Below, piece after piece: positions 11,501 to 32,525 of a DNA stretch of 64,000 nucleotides. Made by a program: the position numbers and the translations under genes. The first letter of the stretch is position 1. Each line of letters starts with the position of its first letter. Source of the stretch: Paralichthys olivaceus (lineage: Eukaryota; Chordata; Actinopteri; Pleuronectiformes; Paralichthyidae); contig NC_091111.1 of assembly GCF_024713975.1 (NCBI RefSeq), positions 10,613,001 through 10,677,000 on the forward strand. Direction: 5' to 3'. The notes under the pieces were generated by a model. It was not told the DNA's origin, made no database searches, and worked only from the letters and a program-made list of their open reading frames with translations.

Positions 11501-11948
11501 CAATTTGGCGTTCGGAAGCTACGCACCTTCTTTCGGGCTCTCAACTTCCCGCGGATCTTTTGGTTTCCCTCCACCTCCATCCAGAGAGGACAGGGACTCT
11601 GCTTTAGAGGCAATAGGTGTTTTTAGTCTCAGAGGGGTGGAGACAGAAAAAGAGGACACAGAAAAAGGGACAGGCAAGGATAGAAAGTCCAGTCTCATGC
11701 AGCAGCTATTTGGAGCAATAGCCACACCCGCTGGTGACAGTGTGAGCTCCTCCAATAAAATGGGGGTCCTCAGTAGTCCTCCAACTACCAATGGGGTACA
11801 TTCAAGAAGGGACAAACTGCACAGCTTCAACTCAGGGTCTTCCACTCCTCCTGCATCCTCTTTCAGCATCCTACATGTGGCCGATAGCAGACCTGCCATC
11901 CGTGCCATTCCCTCATTCGATGACGACATAGAGGAACTGACTTTATGA
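8520..11948 (+). CDS. lca5: LCA5: lebercilin, ciliary/intraflagellar transport-associated coiled-coil protein
   Basis: Eight coding exons: 8520-8907, 9053-9294, 9416-9721, 10007-10144, 10265-10361, 10548-10684, 10784-10949 and 11032-11948. They total 2391 nt, 796 residues plus stop (human about 697). Residues 1-170 are charged and low in complexity. About 171-375 is the lebercilin coiled-coil domain, opening [20 protein letters not shown] and including [11 protein letters not shown] and a [17 protein letters not shown] block. The C-terminal part keeps short conserved islands: [17 protein letters not shown], [21 protein letters not shown] and the terminal DDDIEELTL. Human lebercilin lies along the ciliary axoneme and basal body, associates with intraflagellar transport, and is mutated in Leber congenital amaurosis 5. 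All introns are GT-AG except 10685-10783, which has a GC donor. The start was chosen because it is the first ATG after a splice acceptor (about 8511) and opens the conserved frame. Synteny with sh3bgrl2 favours lca5 over lca5l. Confidence 0.95.
10685..10783 (+). other. lca5 99 nt GC-AG intron without in-frame stop
   Basis: The exon ends AAG and the intron begins gcagag, ending ctgtcaacag. It is 99 nt long, a multiple of three, and has no stop in the lca5 frame, so retention would add 33 residues and give 829 aa. The retained peptide is hydrophobic and Cys/Ser/Leu-rich, unlike the charged flanking protein, which supports its being an intron. No in-frame GT donor is available nearby. Confidence 0.6.
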
Positions 11949-12318
11949 AAGTCATTTCGCCGGGTGGTAGTCAGTCACACAGTCGGCCGTCACGTCTGTC
12001 AGCCACACGTAGAAACGACACGGGGTGAAATTAAATAAGTACCATTATCAACAAAAAAACAAACATAGAAGGGAAGAAACTGCAAAGTATAAAAAGTACT
12101 ATATGACTTTATAAATTATAATATATTTCAGCTTTTTATTTGTCTTAAAATTGTCATTATGTAGGAAATATGTAACTGAAAGTGGTGATACAGAAAATGT
12201 GTTTTCATTATAGTTTTCAGACTTTTCTTTTATTTGTTAAACAATTTGAAGACGTGTTTCACTAGCTTTAGTTCAGATTTCCTGGCAGTTTATCTGAGAA
12301 ACACAAAGTCAGCAGAGC

Positions 12319-12365
12319 CACACAGACACACAGACACACAGACACACACACACACACACACACAC
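12319..12365. repeat. (CA)n / CACAGA microsatellite in the lca5 3' UTR
   Basis: CACAGACA-type units pass into pure CA dinucleotides. The tract would be part of the lca5 messenger. Confidence 0.95.
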
Positions 12366-13161
12366 GATCCCTGCATCTTGTCCAATAAACACAAAGACCA
12401 AACACAAGAATTACAGACTCTGAAACTGGATAAAAATCGTCTCAATACGTTTCACATTTCAGCGCTTTGCCATATTTTGTTGTGCTCATATGTAATTAGA
12501 GATTTATTTATTTTTTGTGTGTACCTTTCTTTGACAAAATGTATTCCATGAACTTTTGGTCCTCTCTGAGACACAGTAATATACCATCAAGGGATATGAC
12601 AATCATACTATATGTAGACTTCTTTCTGAAAATCTGACATTCACACAAAATGGGCTATTTTTGGAACTTCCCGCAAGTTTATCTCTGTTAATAGAATTAT
12701 TTCATTGATATTGCTTTCTTTTGGCCTATTTATAGGAGTGCCACTAAAAAAAACTGTTACATTTTGAATACCCTTAATTCCTGGTATCTTCCAAGGTCTC
12801 ATGTCCCCTGCACTGATGACTCTGTTTGCATGGGTACACTGAGCCAACAATCAGGACAAATACAAACCACCAAGAGAAGCTACCATGCTCTATTTATATA
12901 TCTGTTTATTTAGTATATAATGTTGTATTTATAAAATGAAGAGTCAACGTGTAAAATGTGTATTTTATTCAGATTTCTCAGTTTTGACACAGTTTTGAGG
13001 AGCAGTTTTGTTATATAGTCATTTTCATGTAACCAATGAAAACTTTGTCCGTCACTTTTCGTATTCTGAATTTTTCATGTTTTCTACTTTCTGTCCAGTG
13101 GTATTAAATGTTTTAAATAACACGAAGTTCTTAAAATGTGTTGTATTGTTGTATGAATGAA

Positions 13162-13167
13162 AATAAA
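13162..13167 (+). terminator. Polyadenylation signal, lca5
   Basis: AATAAA 1.2 kb after the lca5 stop codon and about 0.17 kb before the inferred fam167a first exon. It is the most plausible final signal, because fam167a promoter-like sequence follows. Confidence 0.65.
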
Positions 13168-13249
13168 TGATGGTTAAAAAGGGAAACTGCTTCCTGCTGC
13201 TTGTCAGACTGTGGTGGCGCACTTGCAGTGATATTCATGAGTCTTCATA

Positions 13250-13445
13250 GAGATTCCTGGGGCGTCTCCAAGCAACCACGACCTGACGCAAGCTCCATCT
13301 CCGCCCCTCCTCCCTCCTCCTCCTGCTCAAAAACAAGTGGACCGTGGAGCAGCACAGCCTGGGTTAGTCAGACTTAGAGCTGGAGATGATCTGCACTCAT
13401 CCAGGGAGGCTGAGCACATGTTTCCACTGAGAGACTCTTCACAAG
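13250..13445 (+). promoter_or_regulatory. fam167a promoter and non-coding first exon
   Basis: A GC-rich stretch with a GC box (ccgcccctcc, 13301-13310) is followed by an untranslated exon starting at about 13340 and ending at 13445, with the donor CACAAG then gtaaat. It would splice to the acceptor ctctgcag before 16693 in the coding exon. An X-box-like sequence (gtctccaagcaac, 13264-13276) has a perfect right half but a poor left half. Exon start is inferred. Confidence 0.55.
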
Positions 13446-13849
13446 GTAAATGAGCCTTTACGCAGTTTGTGTTCCGTCTATTTCACATGGTGCAGGTTAG
13501 TTTTCTCACCTTGCAGCAGGAAAACCAGAGGAGGCTGAAGTGAATGTGCACTGTATGCTGAAGTATCACCACCCAATTTAAATGAGTAAATTCAGTCAAA
13601 TTAAATAAGTAATTTTTTTACGAGTATGTGAGTATATTAAAAAGGACCAAATGTGCTGCATGAAATTATCCATTAATAAATAAACTTGGTCACAACTTTA
13701 TGATGGGTAACTGTTATTATGAAAATATATAAAATGTGTCTTTTATTGCAGTTTTTTTGTTGTTATGACACAAGCATGGGTTATGTATATGACTTATTAT
13801 TTATATAGGTTTAAATATAACTTTACATAATCACATGGACGATTTATAT

Positions 13850-13975
13850 ATTAAATTAACTATTTATATAGCACTTTTCAAAACAAAGTTACAAAGTTCT
13901 GTACATAAAACAGCAAAACAATGAAAGACAGGAGAAAAAATAACAGTGAATAAAAACAACAGGGACAATTTTTAA
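13850..13975. mobile_element. Fragment of a common fish interspersed repeat (tatatagcacttttcaaaac type)
   Basis: The segment tttatatagcacttttcaaa, then caaagttacaaagttctgta and cataaaacagc, matches a widely dispersed teleost repeat motif from memory. Class and boundaries cannot be settled by eye. Confidence 0.55.
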
Positions 13976-15614
13976 TTTAGACTGAAAACTAACTCATCAT
14001 TATAAAATCACACAAAATTTATCTTTATTGCAGTTTTATTGTTTGCACACAAATATATTTATATATATATATGTATATATATACAACATATATCAACATA
14101 TACTATCTCCTGATCCACTGCTGTTCCATCAAAAATGAGCACACTTACAATTTCTGGTTGTGTTATACTAATAAAGTTTAAGAAATCAAATGAAGATAGA
14201 AAGAATTACGTTACCTGACACTTCTAGATACTGTATCATAGATAGGTCTGGTTTATGTTTTTTAATTTAAATTCATCCCTTCTTCTCTACAATCAGAAAA
14301 AAGTACCTGTTGATACAGATAGCCAACATGTTTTCTTCTCTCCCTCCCTCTGTTGTGGTTGGTTCAGCCCGTAAAGGTGGTACGCTGTGAACTAAACACT
14401 GTGTTATTAAGTTTCTGTTGCCATAATGCAGGAATCCAATATGCCACAGTAATTTGGTGTTTATATCTGTATGAATAGCTTTTGTGTTAATGTAGGCCAT
14501 TCATCTCTTTGAGCTATAACCTCTGATCCTGCCAATGATTTCCATAGATAATGCTGATATTCTCTAATGTCTCTAAAGCCCCTGCAGATTGAAACTCAGC
14601 ACTTCTGAATGGGAGTGTCTCACACACAGGGTTATGTTATAGATTGTAGAGATACACAAACCAGATGCTGATCCGTTACTCTGCATTCATGTTTGTTATG
14701 CAGAGCACCAGGCTTCCCAAGCTCTTTGGCCAGACGAGGTTGTTTGGTGATTTTTATTTCCAACACGGCAAAAATAAATGTTATTGGTGCAGCACCTCTG
14801 CAACTGGATGTTCAATCTCTGCAGCTTTGAAACCAGTGTGTGGTTGATGCTCTAAGATTTGCATGCCAGCTTTTAGATATTTGGATAATGGGGATACATT
14901 TTCTTTTTCCTCCTTCAGTGTTTCTACTTGTCCCACGCTGCATTTGATATTCAGGAAGCAAATTTTTGCTCTGCTTGATGAAGATTTCCTGCTGGTCTAT
15001 TCAAAGCAGTTGGGTTCAAGCAGCCACTTTTGAATAGACCTTAAACCCTTTATTCCTTCATAACTGTGACCATAAATCATGATGTAATATTTGCTTACAC
15101 ACACTTTCCCCACCTTTTTAATCCTCTGAGCCCTGCTGTTCCATTTTTTCACAATTCAAATGACTTCCTTGCTGTACATGTATGATCTATACCGACTCTT
15201 TAAAAATGCATAGGGCATGGATTTTCCTTCTCGGTGTCCTGTAACAATGTGGTCTCTCACTGAGGATCCATCCCTGCGCGTTCATAAGTCAGCTACTCTG
15301 CACATTCAGAGGTCTATTTTGATTTTACCTTGCAAAAACAGCCAAAGCCTATCATTACATACAAGGGCAATGACTTCACTGCTGCTCTGCTGTACCCATT
15401 ATGGAATAAGTGAGCACTAACCACTTATTGAGTGTTTGAGTTTGTAAGGAGAAGCTTGGCAGAGGGGCTGCTCTGTTGGCCTGTAAGTGTGTGTTTGCTC
15501 GATCATTTAAAAGGCTGCATTAAAGATTTAGCGCAGCTCCTTGTAAAACTGTAATGTCACATAACTTTTAAGCCGTGCTATAGCAGCCAGCCTTTTCTTT
15601 ATGGTTTTTAAGTT

Positions 15615-15900
15615 AATGTTTTATAGCTACTTGACGGATTGCCTTGAAATTTTGCACAAACGTTCATTTCTTCTTATAGTACTGATTGGAGAGACGATTT
15701 GGTCATCCACTGACTTTGACAGGTCAAAATTTCCCTCTGTCCATTTCTTTTGTTCATGACGATTCATGCAAACCCATATGATAGTCCCATGATTAGCCTC
15801 AGGTAGCTTGTGTCCAGTGCTTATAAGATAAGCATGTTAACACGCTAAACAAAGATGGAGTATACACTAAACATTATACCTGCACATCATCTGCATGCGT
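15615..15900 (+). mobile_element. Old interspersed repeat, fish type (same family as 44510-45165)
   Basis: It contains the ordered landmarks acggattgccttgaaatttt, ggtcatccactgactttgac, aggtcaaaattt, gattagcctcagg, catgttaacacgctaaac, aagatgg and aaacattatacctgc. These recur in this order in teleost genomes as a high-copy non-autonomous repeat. The same family appears in reverse orientation in the xkr6 intron. It is heavily diverged, so it is an old copy. No protein is encoded. Confidence 0.7.
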
Positions 15901-15940
15901 TATCAATATTGATCTTGATCATGTGTTTTTGTCAAAATCC

Positions 15941-16388
15941 TAGACCGTATATAAAGATGGACGACACGTCTCCACTTCCTTCCACTATCCAGAAATAAAA
16001 CCAAAATATCTCAGAGCACTGCCATGTATTTGGAGCCAGAGACTGCTGAGTAGCAATCGGGGGATGGAGCCAGAGTTGTGAGCTCCCGTCAATACGCGCT
16101 CCATCGATCACTAATCAGTCTCATCTGTCAATCATTCCGTTTCACCCGTTTTTAAAGCTTCACATAACTATTTAAAATCCACCTTAGCAGAAAGATTTGC
16201 ACTTCACTGTGATAATAACTACCTAGAATGACAGAAACCATCTCTGAGAAAACTTTATTTGAGGTGTCCTCTGACTTTATTTTGGTCCATGTCCCATACT
16301 CTAACATGGATGAGGCAAGGTTTATGATCCAGATAGAGTTTGGCTTGACTTTTTGGGGAGCAGTCATGTCGTCCATCTTTACAGTCTA
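15941..16388. mobile_element. Non-autonomous DNA element (MITE-like) with terminal inverted repeats
   Basis: The left end tagaccgtatataaagatgg continues acgaca. The right end read on the other strand is tagactgtaaagatggacgaca. After a 4 bp gap the two align through about 22 bases with one mismatch. The interior is 448 bp in total, without a transposase, so a transposase from elsewhere must have moved it. A target-site duplication is not clear. It sits just after another repeat inside fam167a intron 1. Confidence 0.75.
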
Positions 16389-16879
16389 TGGTCCAAAATA
16401 GTAAAGGTAACTAAGTTCTGAGCTTAGAGAACAGAACTACCGGCCATCGTGTCCCACTGCCTGTCGTTTTTCACATAAGGTTGGTTCAGGCAATAAGCCC
16501 TGAGGACAGGATTTGGAAAATTGCTGATTCATTGACAGTGCCTGTGTTGTAGCTATGGAAACGGAGATGTGTTACCTCAGAGTGCTGCCCCTTTAATGTT
16601 CGACACGTGCAAAGCCTGATGCTCATCGTTTGAAGATGGTCAGTGGTATCGTCAGCAAATGTTTCCTAACTTGTTTCCTCTCTTCTCTGCAGCTCCTAAT
16701 ATTATCAGCCTCTGAAACACCAATGGATCTGCCGAAAATCCTTTGAAGAACAAAAAGCAGAGAAAGTAAAAGCAGGAAGGATAGAAACTTTTTTTTTTCT
16801 TTTGTCAGATGAAAGCTAGATATTTTCATTTTCTTAATTTGACAAATTTTTAAAGAAACTTTTATTTGGCACATTTACG

Positions 16880-19100
<2,221 letters not shown>

Positions 19101-19740
19101 TGGCTCCTGAACACAAAACTCAATACTAGTCCGCCATGTTTGATAGTAGTGAAACTCTTAATGCAGGGCTTGATCGCATTTTTGTGGGGGTGAAGCCAGT
19201 TCTTTTAAATCAAAGAGATTTAGGGATAGAGTTTGACTTTAGTTAGTACTTATAAGTTTATGGCTCTAAGCTACACGGCAGCTATATACAGCAACCTCTC
19301 TGTTTTAAAACCTTTTGGCCAGCGTGACTTTAAATACAATACCTGCAGCTTTTAAACTACATCTCAAGCTTGTTCCAGTCCGTTTTTAAGCCTTATCAGT
19401 CTTACTGTTACCTGTTACTTTATATATTTCTCCATTTTTAACCATATGTTTCCTGCATATAAACTTTTATATGGTGCTTTCATTGAGTATCATTTGTCCC
19501 GGATCTTAATCTAAATGTTTTGTGCTTTTAAAAAGATGCCTTTTTATGGATTCACAATATACCATATATATATAATGCAGCATTAAGTAGTACCAATTAT
19601 TTAGGGAGCTGCATAATTGTACAGAATGAAGGAAATCATATGTTCTTTATAATGATTATGATGACTAAAAAATTGCACAATAGCAACTGCAGTCATGATG
19701 GTTTCCAGTCGTAATAAATAAGGATGTCTTGCAAAATCCT
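19101..19740 (+). other. fam167a 3' UTR
   Basis: About 0.6 kb between the stop codon and the AATAAA at 19713. No further gene. Confidence 0.75.
19713..19718 (+). terminator. Polyadenylation signal, fam167a
   Basis: AATAAA 0.61 kb after the fam167a stop codon, in the sequence cgtaataaataagg. It is the first canonical signal found downstream. Confidence 0.7.
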
Positions 19741-19854
19741 GAGCTTTGCCTTTTTAATAGTTAAACTCCAGCCAGAAAGTAATAATCTATGTTGGTATTT
19801 ACTGTATAATTGGATATAACATCGGACATGTGCTAATTTTCATAACAAGGACAT

Positions 19855-19869
19855 GGGGGGGGGGGGGGG
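19855..19869 (+). repeat. G15 homopolymer
   Basis: Fifteen consecutive G residues. Length may be uncertain, since such runs are error-prone in sequencing. Confidence 0.95.
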
Positions 19870-20549
19870 CCTTGCATTTGAAATGTAAGCACATGAGAAT
19901 CGAGTCAGCCGTTGTCACGCACAGACCGAGCACTAGGAAAATGAGTTTCAGGGTTTGAGATGCTCCTCCTGATCTGCTGTAATACAATCTGATCAGAGCT
20001 CTACACGTTTTCAACAACAGTACAGACAGAACAGATAAGTCTTACATCAACCTCTGATATTATGATTATGATGCCGATGTGTGTATCGGCATCGTGGTAT
20101 TCCAACATCAGTGTTCTCTACCAACACGACACGCTGGCCTCTGTCTCAGTTTGCTTTGTTCTGTTGACTTGATCTTGCGTTAATAATCCTATAATCTAAT
20201 GGAACAAACTGTACCTTTAAACCGGTTTTGGACAAACATGATACCCTGAGTGGGTCGTTGTTAGTGCTAATTTGTTTGTACAACTGTACAGGAAATAAAT
20301 AATCCATCCAAGACAGTGGATATGTTCTGCTTTTAATTCTATCAATGGATCTTTGTGTTTCGTAGGATAAATCTGTTATCAGAACACTATGTGCTAAAGT
20401 GCTCACTGAACTATGGAAAGAACCTTGAGTTACTAATGAGCTTCTTCATGGCTTTGAGGGGTTTTGACAAAATGTCTGAACGGATTATCTTTGTCATTCT
20501 GCTCCTAAAATTTTGTTTTAGTTTCCTCTGGCATGGCAGAAACATTACT

Positions 20550-20620
20550 CACACATATCCAGGAATATTTTGACTTTTTGGCAAATACTGAGAGACTTTG
20601 ACTAGAAGATTAATGACTGT
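20550..20620. mobile_element. Fragment of a fish interspersed repeat (aggaatattttgactttttggcaaata type)
   Basis: The string ggaatattttgactttttgg followed by caaatac and ctagaagatta resembles a dispersed teleost repeat. The fragment is short and the class is unknown. Confidence 0.4.
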
Positions 20621-20662
20621 ACATTGAATATGAATATGAAACCATATATGTTTACAGTACAG

Positions 20663-20863
20663 GTGAGATAAGAGGAGACAAAATGAGAATTGATAAAATG
20701 AAATAAGATGAGAGATAAACTGAGATATGAGATTAGATGAGGTATGAGAAAAATGAGATATGAGGAGATAAAATATAAGATAAGATGAGAAATGAGATTG
20801 GATGAAATGAAAGGAGATTTCTGATGAGTGATGGAATATGATAATACATTATGAGATGAGATA
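20663..20863 (+). repeat. Degenerate purine-rich minisatellite (gagata / gagatgag units)
   Basis: About 200 bp built from irregular gagataaga, gagatgag, aaatgagat and similar units. One strand is almost wholly A, G and T. Confidence 0.9.
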
Positions 20864-22974
20864 ACCCTTAATATAAGTATTTGCAAACAGAATATTACAA
20901 CAGCGAAACTGTAAAAGAGAAATGAAAAGGACAATTTCCATTCTTGTTTTTTTCCACTTAGTTTTTTAACCAAACCCAGGTTTCCCTCTGTGAACAGGAC
21001 ACTGGCTGTAGCTTCATATCAGATATAACAGTGATGTAGATGTTATATGCTAACGCAGTGTTGAATTATTCCTCTAATCTTTGAAACACGACATGAATCT
21101 GCTGTCCCACCTCTTCCCTTCAAATGAGCCTCTTGTCATTTTTGCTCCGATGCCTTTGTTCTGTCTGTGCACACTCAACAAGAAGAACCTGTGTAAACAG
21201 TTGGGCCTGGGGTCCAGTCCCACAGATTGGTGTACGTGTGAAGACATGAGCACAGGGGTCATGGGATTGTGCATGTGCGCATCAGTGTACCCCCACTCGC
21301 TGATCCCTGTGTCCCTCTCAAACCAGATAGCCTGAAGTGGCATGTAATGAATGACTTTGTTGAGCCTGAGATTTTCATGCATGAGCTCCAGCTTTATGGA
21401 GGCTTACTGCCGCTGAAAGCCGCAGCGCCTCTTGATTGAAAGGCTGCCAAAGAGGCCATCACATACATTTTGTAACAAGCTGCTGGTAATCAAGGTGGTT
21501 TTTGATTACTCTTTTTGCTGATGTGGCGACCATTATAATGAATTTAGTGCCATGAAGCGTTCCTTTTTTTTATTCCAGAAACAGTTTGTTCCACAGAAAA
21601 GGAAAAACAAAAAGTTCTTTGTGTGGTTTGTATACTGCAGTTCTGCCAGCAACAGCTGTCCCTGGAGTTTACCGCTTTATTAATTTCATGCCCAGATCAT
21701 CTCATTTGCATGACAAAATTACTTGACAGGCCTGAAATCGAGCGCTATCTCTGCTGTGGAAGCATGGAGACCATACTGTACCAGTGTCCGCAGCCCTGGA
21801 GCCAGAATGAGGTCATGATGGGGATTTAAATAAGGAGCAGCTTTAGGGTAATTCAATGCAGTGCAAGTGCTTTCCTCCTGAGATGCATTCACTGAAATGC
21901 TGTCTTTACCGTTCGTCTTCCCAACAGGTTTTTTTTCTTCTGATGTTCACAAATGTAGGTGTTATTCTGTAGCAGGAATATAACAGATGTGACACCACAG
22001 AGAGGCACTTCTCACCATGACTGAGCTGAGCTGCTCGCTCAAGCATGATTGGCTGACTGGAACGTCAGAAAGGTGAACTGGCGAGAATCCCAGACTACAT
22101 CTCAGACCGCGTCTTTGTGTAGGAGTGTCTCGGTACATAACACCTCGGCAAAGATTGACTTCAAGCATGAAACTGTTAGAGAAGAAAACGCTACAGTCCA
22201 GAGAAAGATTAAATAAATAGATGCCGGAGGTTGAAAATGCAGTAATTGTAGATCTACTTAGACGACGTGATGACAAAATTCCCTCATTTCTGACCCTTTG
22301 CAAAGTGAGACTTTTCCTTGACTAACATTAGTGATTTTCTGGGAAACATCTCACAAGCAATGACACATTTTTAATGGTGCGGAAATAAGAGCTGAATCAG
22401 ACTGTTTTTGTTGGACGAGGAAGGTGCAGTGCAGACCCACAAGGCTTTAGTCTTGACCACACAATTACACCCCTGGAGTATTGAGGCAGATTTATAGGGT
22501 CGGAAGGAACACTTGGACCAGGTCCTGGACACATATTAAAAATATCCAGAAGCTGAAAATAACTTTTAAACCATGTGGAAAATTAATTTAGGGAAAAGCC
22601 CCTTGCTTGCAGATTTTGTAAGAAGCTGCACACTGTGTGTGAAGAAAAGGGGTCTTAGCTGAATTATAGGTGACTAATTTTCTTAGCCATTCCCTTAAAA
22701 AGGTATGAAGTTGATACTGCAAGTTTAATAGCAAATAGTTCAGTGTGTTGAGCAGACATGCAGCAGCAACATTAGCATTGCTTTGGAGTTGTTTCTGGTC
22801 GCCTGTTGAATAAGTCTGTAATTTTTATCCTCCTTTTAGCTCAGATTTTGTCTCCACCAACTCCTGAAGGTGTCTGTCTCTTCAGCTGCCTCGTGCTCCA
22901 CTGTGTTCAGCTACTTGCACATCCAACAAACTGCCAACTTTAGCTTTAAAATACAGGTAGTCGTGTCATCTGCG

Positions 22975-23290
22975 GTTACCCCTGCCAAGGAAGTTATGTT
23001 TTTCTGAGTTTTATTTGGTGGTTAATTAGTATGGTGGTCATCCTTAATACACAAAAATATCTGAAGACTTTGGGAAAAAAAGAGAACCCAATATATTTTA
23101 ATGTGAACTGCGACAAAATAATGTTTCACCCTTTAACATTGTGAGATAGGCCCAGGATATAATTGACAGATCTTGATGAAAAAAATAAGGCACATATAAA
23201 GGACTTATATCCGTGTGTGCAAATTGGTGCAGCTTGATTGAATTCAAAGGGACTGTTGGGCCCTAGTGGAGGTATGCACTCTACTAAATT
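22975..23290 (+). mobile_element. Old interspersed repeat, fish type
   Basis: The ordered landmarks ccaaggaagttatgttttt, aacattgtgagatagg, gatcttgatgaaaaaaat, ggacttatatc, tgtgcaaattggtgcagc, ttgattgaattcaaagggac, tgttgggcc and ggaggtatgcactctact recur together in fish genomes as a high-copy element. No protein is encoded. It has lost part of its middle. Confidence 0.72.
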
Positions 23291-24339
23291 CTAATTAATC
23301 TTGTAACTACTACGACTTTGGCTTTATTCCTATGAAACTCGACCGAAACTTAATTAAAAACAATCAGACAATTCTACATTATATCGACCTATCCAACTGG
23401 AACAAGTAAAGAAATGCAAACATCTGATCTAGAGTCAGTATAGTAGGAATCAAGGGGGCTCTATTAGTAAAGATAATTGGTGACTTCATTACAAAACAGC
23501 ATGGGAACTTTTAATGACTTAATTAAACCAACTGATCTATTTAATAATTATTTGCTTTGAGTGAGGCAGTGTAATGACTTGTTCTAAAATTGGATTAAGA
23601 TGTCAAATTACAGGAGGCCAATTAGGACCCGTCCACACACTGTGAGAGCACACAGGTCAATTACACTGACAGCGAGTCAAAAACAATCATTTACACTCCT
23701 GAGCAGATTTTAGCGAGTCGTCTGTTAGTGAGAAAGAGTCTGTATCCTCACATGGAGATTACGGGCTTCTTGATCATCTCAACCCTTTGTTCCAGAAAGT
23801 CAGCGTCTCAGAGGCTATTTGAGCCCAGGTGTAGTGTTCCACTCTTTACATGCACTCTATACCTCCGCTTCAACCCCACAACAAACATGACACAACCCAG
23901 ACAATCAGCTTTTTGATTCCCCTGTGTTCTGTACTTGAGCGGGAAAAGACAAAAACAAATCGGTGGATCTGAGATGAAATGGTTTAAACGCCTGGTGAGT
24001 GGCTTCGCAGTGGAATGTTTTCCACTCCGGCTGTCCTGCCAGCTTCTTCTCCCTCAGACTCACAAAACTAATCCCCCGATTTTGAGGGTAATTAAGCAAC
24101 ATCCAGCGTGACCGCTTTGATGAAACTCAGGCTAAAGTTCCACAGCAGCTTAGGTGCATCCAAGCAAATGATCAGTCAAAGGGGATCATACTCAAGATTT
24201 TAAAATCTTCACCTCGAGTCAATTTTGCTGTATGAGTCAAACTGGATTGAACATCAAACTGCTAATACAGCATCCAGGTGTAAATGATAATAATAACCAT
24301 GTATTGTCCTTAGACATGCTTGCAATCAAACAACACACA

Positions 24340-25336
24340 AGCAGTGTTAAGTATGTTATTTAATAACTATGATTCGCTCAACAACTGGAGGTACAGTTCA
24401 TAATGAGCTGTCTGTATGTGACAGACAGTTGGCAACAGTACTGCAGTGTAAAGGCACGAGGACAGATGTGATGTTACACAAAACAAGATGACCTGCATGA
24501 AGAACAAATATGTAAAATCAAAAAGTTACATCAGCCATCAGCTAACTGGCTTTGTCGAATACCGTCCCCACTCAGTCACGAGACTGAATGAATTTGTCTT
24601 TACAGCATTTCCTTGGTCAGTTTCATTAAGGCAAATTTATATAAATGAGTAAACACTGATAACAAATAATAGTGTAAAACAAAAGGTACACAAATCTTAT
24701 TGAAAAAAAATTATATATATATATATTTATATAGCAAAATGTTACACTCTCACAGCAAACGCAGAAATGTGAAATCTCAACAAAAACCAACGTTCTTCAA
24801 ATGCATGAAGCTGATTGACTTATCGTAATATGAAAGCACAAAACCAGTTCAGCTTCACTCGAACACATTTACACAGTCCTCAGATGGATGCTCCAGTGTC
24901 TTTGAAGGGATTCAAAACAGAAATGTTCCCAAAGACTCCGGAGGTTTTCGCTACATTGCTGACAGCAGTGGCAGATACTGCCAATAAAAGGAGTACAAAA
25001 ATCTTAATTTTTTTTAAAACACACCAGCGGTTGCGTGAGAGTCCCTCTGAAATGCAAAAATAGCGAAGTGACTGAATGTCATCTACAGGGTCTGCATAAG
25101 TGCGTTTGTTGACTTCATGTGTTTGTGGTAATAAGTCGAGGTTTTCCTTGAGTGCTTCAGGATTATGGAACATCCTCTTGACAATTACAGGAAAATACAA
25201 GTAATCAAATCTTAGGTCACTGCTAAGGACCACCTTCATCTGATCCCTTCAGCTCATGCCTACTGTTCAATTGAGGAGTGGCCATCAGTTCGAGTCCTCA
25301 GCTCTTGCCGGTACAGTACATCTTTGTGGAGCCGTG
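24340..25336 (-). other. ccm2 3' UTR (end uncertain)
   Basis: About 1 kb after the ccm2 stop codon on the minus strand. A variant signal ATTAAA lies at 24359-24364 (read on the minus strand). The true cleavage site cannot be decided by eye. Confidence 0.5.

Positions 25337-32525
<7,189 letters not shown>

Larger units (their letters stand above)
11949..13185 (+). other. lca5 3' UTR
   Basis: AT-rich sequence between the lca5 stop codon and the AATAAA at 13162. It includes a CA microsatellite at 12319-12365. No other gene is seen. Confidence 0.7.
13446..16692 (+). other. fam167a intron 1
   Basis: A 3.2 kb intron holding several interspersed repeats (13850-13975, 15615-15900 and 15941-16388) and TA-rich stretches near 14050-14100. 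No coding exon is seen in it. Confidence 0.6.
19741..24340. other. Intergenic region between convergent fam167a and ccm2
   Basis: About 4.6 kb without a recognisable gene. It contains a 15-base G run at 19855-19869, a degenerate GAGATGA-type array, at least one fish interspersed repeat (22975-23290), and a complex stretch near 21650-21830 that could be conserved non-coding DNA. The open frames here lack similarity and splice support. Confidence 0.7.

Noticed and set aside
11519..11929. 136-codon frame antisense to the last lca5 exon
   Set aside because: It is the shadow of the real coding exon on the other strand.
1..11948. Reading the first pair as sh3bgr and lca5l, the paralogous human chromosome 21 neighbours
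   Set aside because: The DITM..EEQR.WMY and GNPLPPQIFN residues fit SH3BGRL2 and not SH3BGR, so lca5 is the better partner call.
14994..15040. 12 bp perfect stem with a 23 base loop in fam167a intron 1
   Set aside because: The stem is short with a large loop and nothing extends it. Chance is adequate.
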